From Clostridiales bacterium UBA1740 (GTDB lineage Bacteria > Bacillota > Clostridia > Oscillospirales > CAG-272), in the NCBI GenBank assembly GCA_002315715.1, contig DCHY01000028.1, positions 28,933 to 52,138 on the forward strand: a DNA stretch of 23,206 nt, given 5' to 3'. Within the stretch, counting starts at the first letter, position 1. Every line of letters begins with the position of its first letter. Below, in pieces: positions 1 to 8,681 of this stretch. The notes beneath the pieces were generated by a model. It did not search any database and was not told the DNA's origin. It was given only the letters and a program-made list of their open reading frames with translations. The position numbers and the translations under genes are program-made.

Positions 1-3000
1 CGCACGAGCGCCGCGTCTTCTTTTGACAGAAACCGCTTTTCCGCTAAGCGCGACAGTTCTGCCACACCGCCCGAAAGACTCAGTTTTTCAAAATCGCAGA
101 ACTGCAAAAAGGCGTGGGTGGCAATGCCGCGTTTGGCGGCTTCGTCCTCGATGACACCGCTCAAGAAACGCGGTTCTTTGTGTTTCGGCTCCTCAAAGTG
201 CGCTTCGAGCGAGTCGGCGCTCTCGCCGTCGGTTCCGTCGAGGACCGTCGGATACAATTTGGAAACCGAAAGTTTTTCGGGGACGCCGAGGGTGGATTTA
301 TCGGGATACTCAAAAGAAAAGCGTTTCTCCAAGGTGTCGGCGAGGGCTTGATCGACCGGCGCGTCTTCTTTCGGGGAGGGCGTTATCGGTTCATCCTCCG
401 ACGCTTCGCTCGATTCGTTCGTCGGTTCTGCCGTTTCGGAAAGCGGAACGTACTGATAAGAAACGGTGTTCTTGGCGCTCAGCATCGTCCACGACAAATA
501 CGACGTGGCGGTGAGAACGGCAAAATTCTTGTCTTCGCGTGCCGCTGCCACCGACAGTTTAGATGACCATTCGGATTCCTTATCCGAGGTCGAGGCAAAT
601 AGATACAAGCGCTCGGCGGCGCGCGTCAAAGCCACGTAAAAGATGCGCATTTCCTCGTCGAGCAGTTTGCGCTTTGCCATCATTTTCACGACGTTGCGCA
701 TCGGCGTGTCAAGACGAACGTTGCCGGTTTCGTCGTATAGATTGCAGGCAAAACCCATCTCATCCGAGAAAAGAACGGGTTCCCTTGCATCCTTGTCGCT
801 GATGCCGGCTCCGCATTCGGGAACGAAAACGACGGGGAACTCCAGTCCCTTGGAGGCGTGGATGGTCATAAATCGCACCGCATTTTCGGCGGGGGTATTG
901 CTGTCGGGCGTGTCAAACTTGCCGCGCTTATCGAGAATGCGCGTCACGTAACGCAAGAAGGCGCCGAGGCCTTGATAGGAAGAACGTTCGAACTTGCGCG
1001 CATTTTCGTAAAGAACCCACAGGTTATCGTCCCCGTGATTGCGCACGGCAAGCGACAACAGTCCCGTTTCGTGGTATAGGCGGAAAAGCAGATCCTCGAG
1101 TTTTCCGCCGACGCACATGGCGCGATAGAGACCAAGGGTGTCCAAAAACTTTCTGCCTTTTTGAAAATCCGGGTGTTCTTCCACGTAAGAAACCAGCGAG
1201 ACGTAAAGCGGCTCGTCGTTCTTTTGATGGCGAATCGCCGCCATCTCGTCGGGGGTGAAATCAAACAGCGGCGACATCAACGTGCCGCACAGATAGATAT
1301 CGCGGTAGGGATTATCAATGGTATTCAAAAGAGCAAGCGCTAACAATACGGAAGGATTTTTGAAGAAGTCTTTATCGCATTGGCCGCGGCAAGGAACGCC
1401 ATTTTGCTCAAAAATGTCAACCATACTTTGCATATGAGTAGCATTACGCAACAAAACAACGATATCGCCGTAGGTAATCGGCGTGCCGTCATCTTTCTTT
1501 TCGCCAAGCAATTCTTTGACTTTTTTTGCCATCAGACGGGCTTCCGCTTCGGCTCCGCCGAGGCTTTCCGCCAAGGCTTTTTCTTCCTCGGTAGCGCCCT
1601 TTTTCACCGTTTCTTTTCTCTGCGCTATCAACAGTTCCGTTTTGCGCAGGGGGGCGTTATACTTATTTTCTTTTTGATAAATCATCTCTTCTTCGGCTTG
1701 GTTATACCCGATGCCTGCGGCAACGGCACCGAAGAGAACGTTAAAGATTTCATTGACGGTTCTGACGATTCCTTCGTCACAGCGAAAGTTTTCGGACATA
1801 AAAATCGTCGAGGCTTTGTCCCGGGCGTCGGGATCGCAAAGCGGAAACGCCTGTTTCATCGCGGCAAAGATCGTCGGATCCGCCGAACGGAAGCCGTAGA
1901 TGCTCTGCTTGATATCGCCGACCATAAAACGGTTGTCGTCCTTGGCGAGCGCCTCGAAAATCTTGTGCTGAATGGGGCTGATATCTTGGTATTCGTCGAT
2001 GAAAATCATGCGGTACTGACTTCTCATCATGTCGGCAGTCGGGGTGCGTTTTCCGTCTTTCCAAAGGCTCTCGTAGAAATAGCGCTCAAGGTCGTTGTAC
2101 TCACAAACACCGAGACGTTTTTTCTCGGCACGGAACGCCGTATCAAAAGCGGAAAGCACCGAGAACGTCGTTTTGGCGGCGTCGCGCGTCTTGTCGTATA
2201 GCGTCATAAAATCCGTCTCGGAACAAGCAAAAACGGCGGCAAGATTGTCGTCAAAAACGGTTTTGAATAAGGAATCGCGCAGGTTTTTGGCTAAAAACTC
2301 GTTTTCGGTCGCGGTTGCCGTCGTCACGACGGGCGCCTTGCCTTCCTCGTGATAGGAAAGATATTCCTCCCGCATCTCGGCGTAAGTCTGCGCCTTTTGC
2401 AAACGGGTAAGGAACGCACACTCCGCCTCCAAACGGGGGAGCCAAGCGCCCTCTTTTTTATGTTTCGGATCCAGCGAGCGAAGCCGTTTTTGATAAGACG
2501 GCAAAAGCATCCCCGAAAGTTCCCTCACCCGTGCCACGGCGTAAGCGCCGAAGGGCGTTTCTTCCGGCGTTTTGGCTGCGGGGAATTTGTCGGCGTAATC
2601 GGAAAGAACCAAGACGCCCTTTTCGCGATTGTCGATTTTATCGTATAGCGAAATCAGCACGTCACCGATGCCTTTTTCGGCACCCTTGACGCCGACGAGC
2701 ATATCCGTAAGCGACAAAAAATCTTTTTCACTGACCGTGTCGGCATACGCTCCCTCATAGAAGCCGGTGAGCACCCGATCCATCACGTCCGATGCCAAAA
2801 GCGACGCCTCCGCGGTGTCGGCAACGCGATAATTGGGAAGAAGTCCCAGCGCCTCGGCGTTTTTCTTTAAGAACTCTTGGCACAGGCTGTCTATCGTCAT
2901 GATATTGGCGGCGGGGAGAAGTTGCAACTGCTTTTGCAGATGCGTATCTTTCGGATTTTCGGCAATCGCCGCGTTCAGCGCCTTCTCAACGCGCGATTTG

Positions 3001-3194
3001 ATTTCGGCTACCGCGGCGTTGGTAAAGGTCACGATCAAAAGTTCCGTTATGTTCGACGGATTTTTTCCGTCCGTCAAAGTCTCTATAATTCTCGCAATCA
3101 AAGTGGACGTCTTGCCGGAACCGGCACCGGCAGAAAGCAGGAGAGTTCTGTCTTTGACGTCCAATGCCATTTGCTGCTTTTTGGTAAGTCCCAT
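1..3194 (-). CDS. addA: ATP-dependent helicase/nuclease subunit A (AddA), 3' end outside window
   Basis: RecB-like subunit of the AddAB helicase-nuclease that resects double-strand DNA breaks for RecA-dependent repair. The frame is open from the start codon to the window edge (1064 codons). Visible motifs: Walker A AGAGSGKT (about residues 22-29), TFTNAA, the DEYQD Walker B box (400-404), GDIKQSIYGFR, the family block DNPYRDIYL...SPLF, and, near the cut end, SYLSW, KLSVSKL and RGIATHAF with His1027. The last of these opens the AddA RecB-type nuclease domain, which separates it from PcrA/UvrD. The catalytic nuclease residues would lie beyond position 1. The ATG at 3194 is chosen because GAGG sits 6 nt upstream; another ATG two codons earlier (3200) abuts that GAGG. 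The gene follows truB by 8 nt and its ribosome binding site overlaps the truB stop codon, so coupled translation is likely. AddB is not in the window. Confidence 0.93.
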   Translation of the reverse strand, partial: MGLTKKQQMALDVKDRTLLLSAGAGSGKTSTLIARIIETLTDGKNPSNITELLIVTFTNAAVAEIKSRVEKALNAAIAENPKDTHLQKQLQLLPAANIMTIDSLCQEFLKKNAEALGLLPNYRVADTAEASLLASDVMDRVLTGFYEGAYADTVSEKDFLSLTDMLVGVKGAEKGIGDVLISLYDKIDNREKGVLVLSDYADKFPAAKTPEETPFGAYAVARVRELSGMLLPSYQKRLRSLDPKHKKEGAWLPRLEAECAFLTRLQKAQTYAEMREEYLSYHEEGKAPVVTTATATENEFLAKNLRDSLFKTVFDDNLAAVFACSETDFMTLYDKTRDAAKTTFSVLSAFDTAFRAEKKRLGVCEYNDLERYFYESLWKDGKRTPTADMMRSQYRMIFIDEYQDISPIQHKIFEALAKDDNRFMVGDIKQSIYGFRSADPTIFAAMKQAFPLCDPDARDKASTIFMSENFRCDEGIVRTVNEIFNVLFGAVAAGIGYNQAEEEMIYQKENKYNAPLRKTELLIAQRKETVKKGATEEEKALAESLGGAEAEARLMAKKVKELLGEKKDDGTPITYGDIVVLLRNATHMQSMVDIFEQNGVPCRGQCDKDFFKNPSVLLALALLNTIDNPYRDIYLCGTLMSPLFDFTPDEMAAIRHQKNDEPLYVSLVSYVEEHPDFQKGRKFLDTLGLYRAMCVGGKLEDLLFRLYHETGLLSLAVRNHGDDNLWVLYENARKFERSSYQGLGAFLRYVTRILDKRGKFDTPDSNTPAENAVRFMTIHASKGLEFPVVFVPECGAGISDKDAREPVLFSDEMGFACNLYDETGNVRLDTPMRNVVKMMAKRKLLDEEMRIFYVALTRAAERLYLFASTSDKESEWSSKLSVAAAREDKNFAVLTATSYLSWTMLSAKNTVSYQYVPLSETAEPTNESSEASEDEPITPSPKEDAPVDQALADTLEKRFSFEYPDKSTLGVPEKLSVSKLYPTVLDGTDGESADSLEAHFEEPKHKEPRFLSGVIEDEAAKRGIATHAFLQFCDFEKLSLSGGVAELSRLAEKRFLSKEDAALV

Positions 3195-3202
3195 AGTCAT
3201 CC

Positions 3203-4096
3203 TCACAATTCCAGTTGCTTGACAGGTTTGATAGCGCTGCCTTCTTCGGTTTCTACAACCTCGCCGAGGGCAAAAAACGTCTCGCCGTCATACAGACGGA
3301 CGCGGATTTTCTCTTGAAAATCGGTGCCGATTTTCTTTTGATAAATACACTGCCCGGCTCTTGCGAGCTTGGCAAAAAACGGAGGCAAAACCACCTTGGG
3401 ATCCGACAAAAACACACTTTCCATCGGCAGAACGAGCGCCTCGCGCTCCGCCTCGGTCATTGCCTCGATTTCTTCGATGGTATGTGCCTCTATTATAGAA
3501 AAGCCGCCGGCGCTCATACGGCGAAGGGACGCCATAACGCCGCCGACGCCGAGTCGTTTGCCGATATCGGCGCACAACGAACGAATGTATGTGCCTTTGG
3601 AACAGTGAACGTCGAGAGAATAGTCCGACGCGGACAGTTTTTTCACGTCGAGCGCAAAAACGGTGATGGGGCGCGGTTCTCTGTCGATGCTGACCCCGGA
3701 ACGCGCCAAATCCACGAGTTTTTTTCCGCCGACTTTCAACGCGGAGTACATCGGGGGGATTTGGGTCTGTTCTCCGACGAATTCTTTGGCGACGGCATAA
3801 ACTTCCTCCTCGGTCGGGAGGTTGTCGGAAGTTTGAAGGACAGTTCCCGTCGTATCTTCGGTATCGGTAGTCAACCCGAGTCGTAGGGTCGCAAGATAAT
3901 GCTTTTCGCTCGAAAGCAAGTATTCCGAAATCTTGACGCCGCGACCGAGCAAAACGGGCAACACACCCGTCGCCATCGGGTCGAGCGTCCCGGTATGGCC
4001 GGCTTTCGTCGCACCGAAAAGTTTTCCCACACGACGCACCGCCGCGAAGGAAGTCATATTCTGTCCTTTGTCTAAAATCACGATTCCGTTTTTCAT
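3203..4096 (-). CDS. truB: tRNA pseudouridine(55) synthase TruB
   Basis: Converts U55 in the T-loop of tRNAs to pseudouridine; cytoplasmic. The 297-residue protein has the expected length. It shows the N-terminal NGIVILDKG motif and the catalytic box GHTGTLDPMATGVL, with nucleophile Asp39. Further family blocks are PPMYSALK and CSKGTYIRSLCADIG. The frame extends about 48 codons further upstream, but that part is a basic, low-complexity run. The ATG at 4096 is preceded by GGGAAG at a 5-nt distance and begins the conserved domain at residue 3, so it is the likely start. First gene of a minus-strand unit with addA and divergent from spoIIE. In many Firmicutes truB lies between rbfA and ribF; that context is absent here. 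Confidence 0.95.
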   Translation of the reverse strand: MKNGIVILDKGQNMTSFAAVRRVGKLFGATKAGHTGTLDPMATGVLPVLLGRGVKISEYLLSSEKHYLATLRLGLTTDTEDTTGTVLQTSDNLPTEEEVYAVAKEFVGEQTQIPPMYSALKVGGKKLVDLARSGVSIDREPRPITVFALDVKKLSASDYSLDVHCSKGTYIRSLCADIGKRLGVGGVMASLRRMSAGGFSIIEAHTIEEIEAMTEAEREALVLPMESVFLSDPKVVLPPFFAKLARAGQCIYQKKIGTDFQEKIRVRLYDGETFFALGEVVETEEGSAIKPVKQLEL

Positions 4097-4116
4097 CTTG
4101 TCTTCCCAATATGCCG

Positions 4117-4176
4117 TTTTTGTAAATAATTGTTTGTAAATATATCGCATTTTGCGGCAAAAACCGTGTTTTTGCC
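4117..4176. repeat. Hairpin plus AT-rich module, copy A
   Basis: In the truB leader, a hairpin with 9-bp perfect arms (GGCAAAAAC, loop CGT, GTTTTTGCC; 4156-4176) lies beside the AT-rich stretch TTTTGTAAATAATTGTTTG (4117-4135). A small CGCA/TGCG hairpin at 4146-4156 lies between them. A very similar combination occurs at 19101-19141 in the opposite orientation. Its role is unknown; transcription attenuation or a dispersed intergenic repeat are both possible. Confidence 0.45.
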
Positions 4177-4232
4177 TTTGGATACGTGCTCTTTTCCTTT
4201 GGTTCTTTTCCGTTCTGTTTTTTGTGTTTGCT

Positions 4233-4287
4233 TTCGACAAATAAAAATCGACATGGCAAAAATCGTTGTTTGCTTATAATATGGAAA
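4233..4287 (+). promoter_or_regulatory. spoIIE promoter with candidate Spo0A boxes
   Basis: A perfect -10 hexamer TATAAT lies at 4275-4280. The best -35-like hexamer, TCGACA (4248-4253), is separated from it by 21 nt, whereas the hexamer at the normal 17-nt spacing is CATGGC. TTCGACA at 4233-4239 is a perfect match to the 0A-box heptamer (TGTCGAA reversed), and ATCGACA at 4247-4253 matches 6 of 7 and overlaps the -35. Long spacing with 0A boxes on the -35 is the known design of Spo0A-activated sigma-A promoters (spoIIE and spoIIG in Bacillus subtilis). That this promoter works the same way is inferred from sequence only. Confidence 0.7.
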
Positions 4288-4308
4288 GAAACGAAAAAGG
4301 AGTTTGAC

Positions 4309-6690
4309 ATGAAAAGCAACGCCGACGCTGTGTCGTTTTTTCGGGACAAGCACTATCAAATCAAAATCCGGCTGTCGAGGGAAGCCAAAAAGCGAAAAGA
4401 GGATCCGAAGTTGCTTCTTTTCGATTTGTTTTATCTTCTCTCGGGATTTTTATTCTCTCGCACGCATTTGCTCTTCGGGGCGTATCCTTTGGGCATTGCC
4501 CTTTTGTCTTCCGTGTCTTTTGGCGTTTATCTGTCGCTTCTCGGCTGTATCGTCGGGGCGTTTTCCATGGGAAAGAGCGGCGTCGTTTACGCCTTGATTG
4601 ACGCTATTACGGTGCTTTTGCGGTTGTTTCTTTCCGCCAACGATAAAAAATCCGACGCGGAGGAAAAAAGCACCTCCCGTTTTCGGGAATCGCCCATGCT
4701 TCGCTGTTCTTTTGCCGTCATTTCGGGGTTTATTGCAGGAGGTTATCAAGTGCTCCTCTACGGTTTTTCCCTGCCGACGGTTTTGTATGCTGCCGCCATG
4801 ATGTTGTTCTCGGGCGGGTTTGCTTTCGTTTTTTCGTTTTTGTTTTCGGGGGACTTTCCTTCGTCCTTTTGGGGCGGTGGGTCCATTGCCATACCGCTTC
4901 ATAAAAACGGTATCGGAATTACCCTCGGTTTATACGTCTATTTGTTCTCGGTTTCCTATTCTCTGTTGCCGGTCAGCGCCCTCGGTATTTCTCTTTCCTA
5001 CGTCTTTGCAGGATTTGTGACACTGTACTTCGCCGCGCGTTTCGGCGGCGTGTGGGCGACGGCGACGGGATTTCTTACCGGCATCGTCGGCGGCACCTCG
5101 GGGGCGGTCGCATTCGCACTCGCGGGAGCAGCGTCCGGCTTTTTGTTTTCCTTCGGTTTTCTCTACGCTTTGCTCGGCGGAGGGACGCTTTTGGTGCTTT
5201 GGAGCGGGTATGATGAGGGTTTGACGGGGTTTTTGTCTGTTTTTCCGGAATATGCACTCGCGGCGACGCTCGGGTTTCCCCTCTGGCGCAAACTTGCGGG
5301 AGTTGCCAAACATGAGGAAGCGTCAAGTGATAAAACGGCGGAAGATATGGTCGGCGCCATGGCGCTTTCCTATCAAGTCAAGAGAAAAAGCGCAAAAGAC
5401 ACCGTGGCAAAAGCCTTTCGCCGCATCGTTCCGCTTTTAAGAAAATGGGACGCATCGACGTCCGCCCCGGACAAGGAAGCCTATAAAACCGCCGTTTGCG
5501 AGATACTGCTTCACGCTTGTTATCAATGCCCCAAGCGGGATTTATGCGGTACCGCCGGCATTCAAAATCTCGTGCGCGGGTTAACCGAAAAGAGCATAAG
5601 TGCCGGGCGTCTGTCTTTATCGGACTTATCCTTTTGCGACAAAGACGACGAAGAAAAAGAAGAACTGCTTTACTATCTATCTCTGCGTCTATCCGATTTG
5701 GCGGCGAACTATCAAAAAGAAGAAAAGGGCGATTGTCCATCTGACGTTTGTTCAATAATTTCGCGTCTACTCGAGGAAGAAAAAGAAAAAGAAGACGGCG
5801 AACTGTCGCCCATCGACGGACTTTCGCTTTCCCTCACGAAAGTGATGGACGAAAACGGGCTTCCGGGAAGCGTGGTGCGCGTGTACGGAGAACGGACGAA
5901 AACCGTTTTTGCGGCAACGACGGATGCGAGCGGTCGAAAAATCACCTCGCCGATGCTTCTCAAATGTATGGAAGAGATCCTATCGGCGCCCCTTGGCGCG
6001 CCGTCGTTTTTTCGGCAAAATGCAACGGTTCTTTTAACCTGCCAAACCAAAAAGAAATATCAAATAGAAACCGCCCTCGCCACCCATAACAAATGCGGCA
6101 ACGAACCGTCGGGTGACAGCGTGTCGTGTTTCGAAAGCGAGGATGGGTATTATTATCTTGTTCTGTCCGACGGAATGGGCACCGGCGCACAGGCCAAAAA
6201 CGTTTCGGCGTTCGTGTCCTCATTTTTACACGAAATGTTTGGGTGCGGTTGCACCGAAAGTTCGTCCCTTTTCCTTTTGAACAGTTTGATTCGCAGTCGA
6301 AAAGAGGAGTGTTCGTCCACGGTGGATATCTGCGAATTTGATCTGTTTTCGGGACAATCCGCCTTTTATAAAAGCGGCGCGGCACCGTCGTTTCTCAAGA
6401 GAAAAGACAAAGTCTACCGCGTCCGCTCGGAAACGGTGCCCATCGGCATTTTGCCGACACCCGACACCGAAAAAATTCACGTAGAAACAAAAGAGGGAGA
6501 TTTGATTATCATGTTCTCGGACGGGATAAGCACCTCGCCCGAGGACGCCCCGTGGCTTTCCGGTTTTTTGTCGGGAGAGGTTCCCCCGTCGTTATCCCGT
6601 TACGCCGAGAGCATATTGGAAGAAGCAAAAAAGCATACGACCAAAGAGGATGATATGACCGTTTTGGTGGCAAAAATTATCGCAGCATAG
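4309..6690 (+). CDS. spoIIE: Stage II sporulation protein E (SpoIIE), membrane PP2C phosphatase
   Basis: Serine phosphatase that dephosphorylates the anti-anti-sigma factor SpoIIAA-P, releasing sigma-F in the forespore; it also interacts with FtsZ at the asymmetric septum. The 793-residue protein is close to the usual length of about 800. A short basic cytoplasmic N-terminus precedes a long multi-pass membrane region (roughly residues 40-360, glycine-rich hydrophobic segments). A central cytoplasmic region follows with the cysteine cluster CYQCPKRDLC. The C-terminal PP2C domain has metal-binding motifs DGMGTG (Asp621), SDGIS (Asp738) and DDMTVLV (781-787). The ATG at 4309 is set by AAAAGGAG, 6 nt upstream; an open extension further upstream runs through the promoter and is rejected. 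It stands alone on the plus strand, convergent with parB. Confidence 0.96.
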   Translation: MKSNADAVSFFRDKHYQIKIRLSREAKKRKEDPKLLLFDLFYLLSGFLFSRTHLLFGAYPLGIALLSSVSFGVYLSLLGCIVGAFSMGKSGVVYALIDAITVLLRLFLSANDKKSDAEEKSTSRFRESPMLRCSFAVISGFIAGGYQVLLYGFSLPTVLYAAAMMLFSGGFAFVFSFLFSGDFPSSFWGGGSIAIPLHKNGIGITLGLYVYLFSVSYSLLPVSALGISLSYVFAGFVTLYFAARFGGVWATATGFLTGIVGGTSGAVAFALAGAASGFLFSFGFLYALLGGGTLLVLWSGYDEGLTGFLSVFPEYALAATLGFPLWRKLAGVAKHEEASSDKTAEDMVGAMALSYQVKRKSAKDTVAKAFRRIVPLLRKWDASTSAPDKEAYKTAVCEILLHACYQCPKRDLCGTAGIQNLVRGLTEKSISAGRLSLSDLSFCDKDDEEKEELLYYLSLRLSDLAANYQKEEKGDCPSDVCSIISRLLEEEKEKEDGELSPIDGLSLSLTKVMDENGLPGSVVRVYGERTKTVFAATTDASGRKITSPMLLKCMEEILSAPLGAPSFFRQNATVLLTCQTKKKYQIETALATHNKCGNEPSGDSVSCFESEDGYYYLVLSDGMGTGAQAKNVSAFVSSFLHEMFGCGCTESSSLFLLNSLIRSRKEECSSTVDICEFDLFSGQSAFYKSGAAPSFLKRKDKVYRVRSETVPIGILPTPDTEKIHVETKEGDLIIMFSDGISTSPEDAPWLSGFLSGEVPPSLSRYAESILEEAKKHTTKEDDMTVLVAKIIAA

Positions 6691-6694
6691 CGAT

Positions 6695-6737
6695 ATTGAC
6701 TACTATTGTTTGCATTTTTGCTTTGCTTGAAGTCAAT
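6695..6737. terminator. Weak convergent terminator candidate
   Basis: The 52-nt gap between the spoIIE and parB stop codons holds 7-bp arms ATTGACT (6695-6701) and AGTCAAT (6731-6737) around a 29-nt T-rich loop. There is no convincing T-tract. It is the only candidate structure in the gap and is weak. Confidence 0.25.
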
Positions 6738-6742
6738 TTGAT

Positions 6743-7618
6743 TTATTCGTCAATAAATTCTTTGCCGCAAAGTTGTACGAGAAGATCCTGCAAATCGTCG
6801 TTGTCTTCATAATAAAGCGTCAAAGATTTTTGTTTGCCCTTCGACTCGATTTTAACCTGACGGCCGAGGTTTCTTTCGATTTTTCTTTCGAGTTCACGGA
6901 AGTAATCGACAATCGGCAAAGCCTTTTCGGGCTTCTCCGTCGGCTTCTTTTTTCCGAACTTTTTAACGGCGGCTTCCACGTCTCGAACCGAAAGATTTTC
7001 AAGTTTGCATTTCTCCGCAAGCGCCAGCATATCCTCCGCGGTAGGAAGCGCCAAGAGGGCTCTTGCGTGTCCTGCGGACAGTTCTTTCGCGATAACCATG
7101 GAAATGACCTCTGCCGGCAAATCCAAAAGACGCATAGCGTTGGCAATGGCACTGCGGCTCTTTCCGACGGTAGCCGACAGTTCTTCCTGCGTCAGACCGT
7201 ATTCGTCGGCAAGCGCTTTATACCCTGCGGCCTCTTCCATCGGGTTGAGATCTTCTCTTTGAATGTTTTCGACAAGTGCAATCTCCGCCGTCTTTCTGTC
7301 GTCTTTATCCAAGATGATAGCGGGAATTTCACTCATTTCGGCAAGTTTCGATGCGCGAAAACGGCGTTCTCCGGCGATAATCTCGTAACGCCCCGACGGC
7401 ATTTCACGTACCAAAATCGGCTGAAACAACCCGTTGGCACGAATTGATTGCGCCAAAGATTCCAGCGCTTCTTTATCAAAGGACTTTCTTGGCTGATCGG
7501 CACGCGGATCGATCATCGAAAGGCGCAGATTTTTTACGCCGCCTTCGTCTTTTTTATCCATTTCATTGTCCAAAAAGATCGCGTCAAGACCTCTTCCGAG
7601 GCCGCTCATTTTTTTCAT
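6743..7618 (-). CDS. parB: Chromosome-partitioning protein ParB (Spo0J), CTP-dependent clamp
   Basis: Binds parS, loads and slides as a CTP-dependent clamp, recruits SMC and stimulates ParA ATPase. The 291-residue protein starts with the ParA-interacting GLGRGLDAIF motif (residues 7-15). The ParB/Srx nuclease-like fold follows, with CTP-binding boxes GERRFRA (83-89) and ENIQRE (117-122), then the parS-reading helix-turn-helix LTQEELSATVGKSRSAIAN (142-160) and a C-terminal dimerisation domain after a Lys-rich linker. The ATG at 7618 is preceded by GGAGG at 5 nt; a TTG four codons upstream overlaps that GGAGG and is rejected. It lies downstream of parA but 301 nt away, instead of overlapping as is common. 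Four perfect copies of its binding site lie upstream of parA. Confidence 0.96.
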   Translation of the reverse strand: MKKMSGLGRGLDAIFLDNEMDKKDEGGVKNLRLSMIDPRADQPRKSFDKEALESLAQSIRANGLFQPILVREMPSGRYEIIAGERRFRASKLAEMSEIPAIILDKDDRKTAEIALVENIQREDLNPMEEAAGYKALADEYGLTQEELSATVGKSRSAIANAMRLLDLPAEVISMVIAKELSAGHARALLALPTAEDMLALAEKCKLENLSVRDVEAAVKKFGKKKPTEKPEKALPIVDYFRELERKIERNLGRQVKIESKGKQKSLTLYYEDNDDLQDLLVQLCGKEFIDE

Positions 7619-7919
7619 ACTATCCTCCAAGCCGAAAGGCTGTCATTTTGCCCGTTTTCGACGTTTCTTTGCGTATTTAGGCGTTATTTTTATGGTGTCG
7701 ACACGTTATGAATTGAGTTTTCCACATTTTTGCTGTGGAGAGTGTTATTTTGATGGATTTTTTCATTGGAATTTTCAAAAAACGGAAATCGAATATGATT
7801 TTTCCACCGAAAAGCCGCCTTTTTTCTTCGTCTTCTTCACCGATTATCCACATGGAATGCATGAGAAACCCTTCGAAAAAGAGATTTTAAAAGCACGGTA
7901 TTTCCATATTCTTCCATTT
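7619..7919. other. Long parA-parB intergenic region with DnaA-box-like nonamers
   Basis: No supportable gene was found in these 301 nt. One perfect DnaA box, TTATCCACA, lies at 7844-7852. TTTTCCACA (7718-7726) and TTTTCCACC (7800-7808) are near matches on the same strand, and TGTGGAGAG (7734-7742) is an inverted partial match. A small AGCC/GGCT hairpin just precedes the parB ribosome binding site. A 61-codon minus-strand frame (7677-7862) has only a weak AAGGG upstream and no recognisable product. DnaA binding is an inference from motif matches. Confidence 0.4.
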
Positions 7920-8681
7920 TTAGATGCGAATCATCAATTCCTTAGCCACCGCGGCGTATTCAAGCGAACCTTTGCCGTAGGGATCGTGGTAGCAGATGGG
8001 TTCCCCAAATCCCGGAGCCTCCGAGAGGCGTACAGAACGGGAAATCGGCACTTTGAAGAGCTTTTCATCATAATATTTCTTAAGTTCCGCCACAACTTGC
8101 CCGGTTAAGGTCAATCTGGCATTATACATAGTTAAGAGAATGCCAACCAAAACGAGGGAAGGATTACGGTTTTGACGGATACGTTTAATAGTATTCATGA
8201 GTTGCGTGATACCTTCAAGCGAATAAAACTCACATTGCATAGGAACAACGACGCCATCCGAGGCGGTCAAAGCCTCAACCGTCAGCATACCGAGAGACGG
8301 CGGACAGTCTATAAAAATGTAATCGTAGTCGTTTTTCACGCTATCAAAAGCCGCTTTGGTGTAATTTTCCTCGGATTCCATGTCGTGGAGTTCTATTTCG
8401 GCTGCTGCAAGGTCAATTCCGGAGGGAACGAGCGACAAGTTTTGAAATTTGGTATTCAAAACCGCATCTTTCATCGGGCATTCGCCTAAAACGACTTGGT
8501 AAATCGTTTTTTTGTCGGGAATTTTATAAATACCGAGACCGCTCGTGGCATTTCCTTGTGGGTCCATATCGACAACGAGTACTTTTTTTCCTTTTTTAGC
8601 GACTGCAGCGGCTATATTGACACAGGAGGTTGTTTTTCCGACGCCTCCTTTTTGATTAGAGAAAGCGACAATTTTGCCCAT
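7920..8681 (-). CDS. parA: Chromosome-partitioning ATPase ParA (Soj)
   Basis: Deviant Walker A ATPase that dimerises on ATP and DNA and works with ParB-parS in origin segregation; in Bacillus the homologue Soj also regulates DnaA. The 253-residue protein shows the deviant Walker A KGGVGKTT (residues 11-18, signature Lys11), VVDMDPQGNATSGLG (switch I region) and YIFIDCPPSLG (Walker B). It lacks the N-terminal DNA-binding extension of plasmid-type ParA proteins, which fits a chromosomal Soj. The start at 8681 has AAAGGAG 6 nt upstream. Transcription probably starts near 8776 from a consensus promoter, leaving a leader of about 95 nt. The parS cluster lies just upstream of that promoter, which would allow ParB to influence its own operon. 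Confidence 0.96.
   Translation of the reverse strand: MGKIVAFSNQKGGVGKTTSCVNIAAAVAKKGKKVLVVDMDPQGNATSGLGIYKIPDKKTIYQVVLGECPMKDAVLNTKFQNLSLVPSGIDLAAAEIELHDMESEENYTKAAFDSVKNDYDYIFIDCPPSLGMLTVEALTASDGVVVPMQCEFYSLEGITQLMNTIKRIRQNRNPSLVLVGILLTMYNARLTLTGQVVAELKKYYDEKLFKVPISRSVRLSEAPGFGEPICYHDPYGKGSLEYAAVAKELMIRI

Noticed and set aside
1380..2201. A 273-codon plus-strand frame opposite addA
   Set aside because: AddA motifs (for example DEYQD near 1986-1997) lie on the minus strand in this stretch, so this is a shadow.
7677..7862. A 61-codon minus-strand frame between parA and parB
   Set aside because: Only a weak AAGGG precedes it, it covers the DnaA-box-like nonamers, and the product resembles nothing known. 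It could be real but is not supported.
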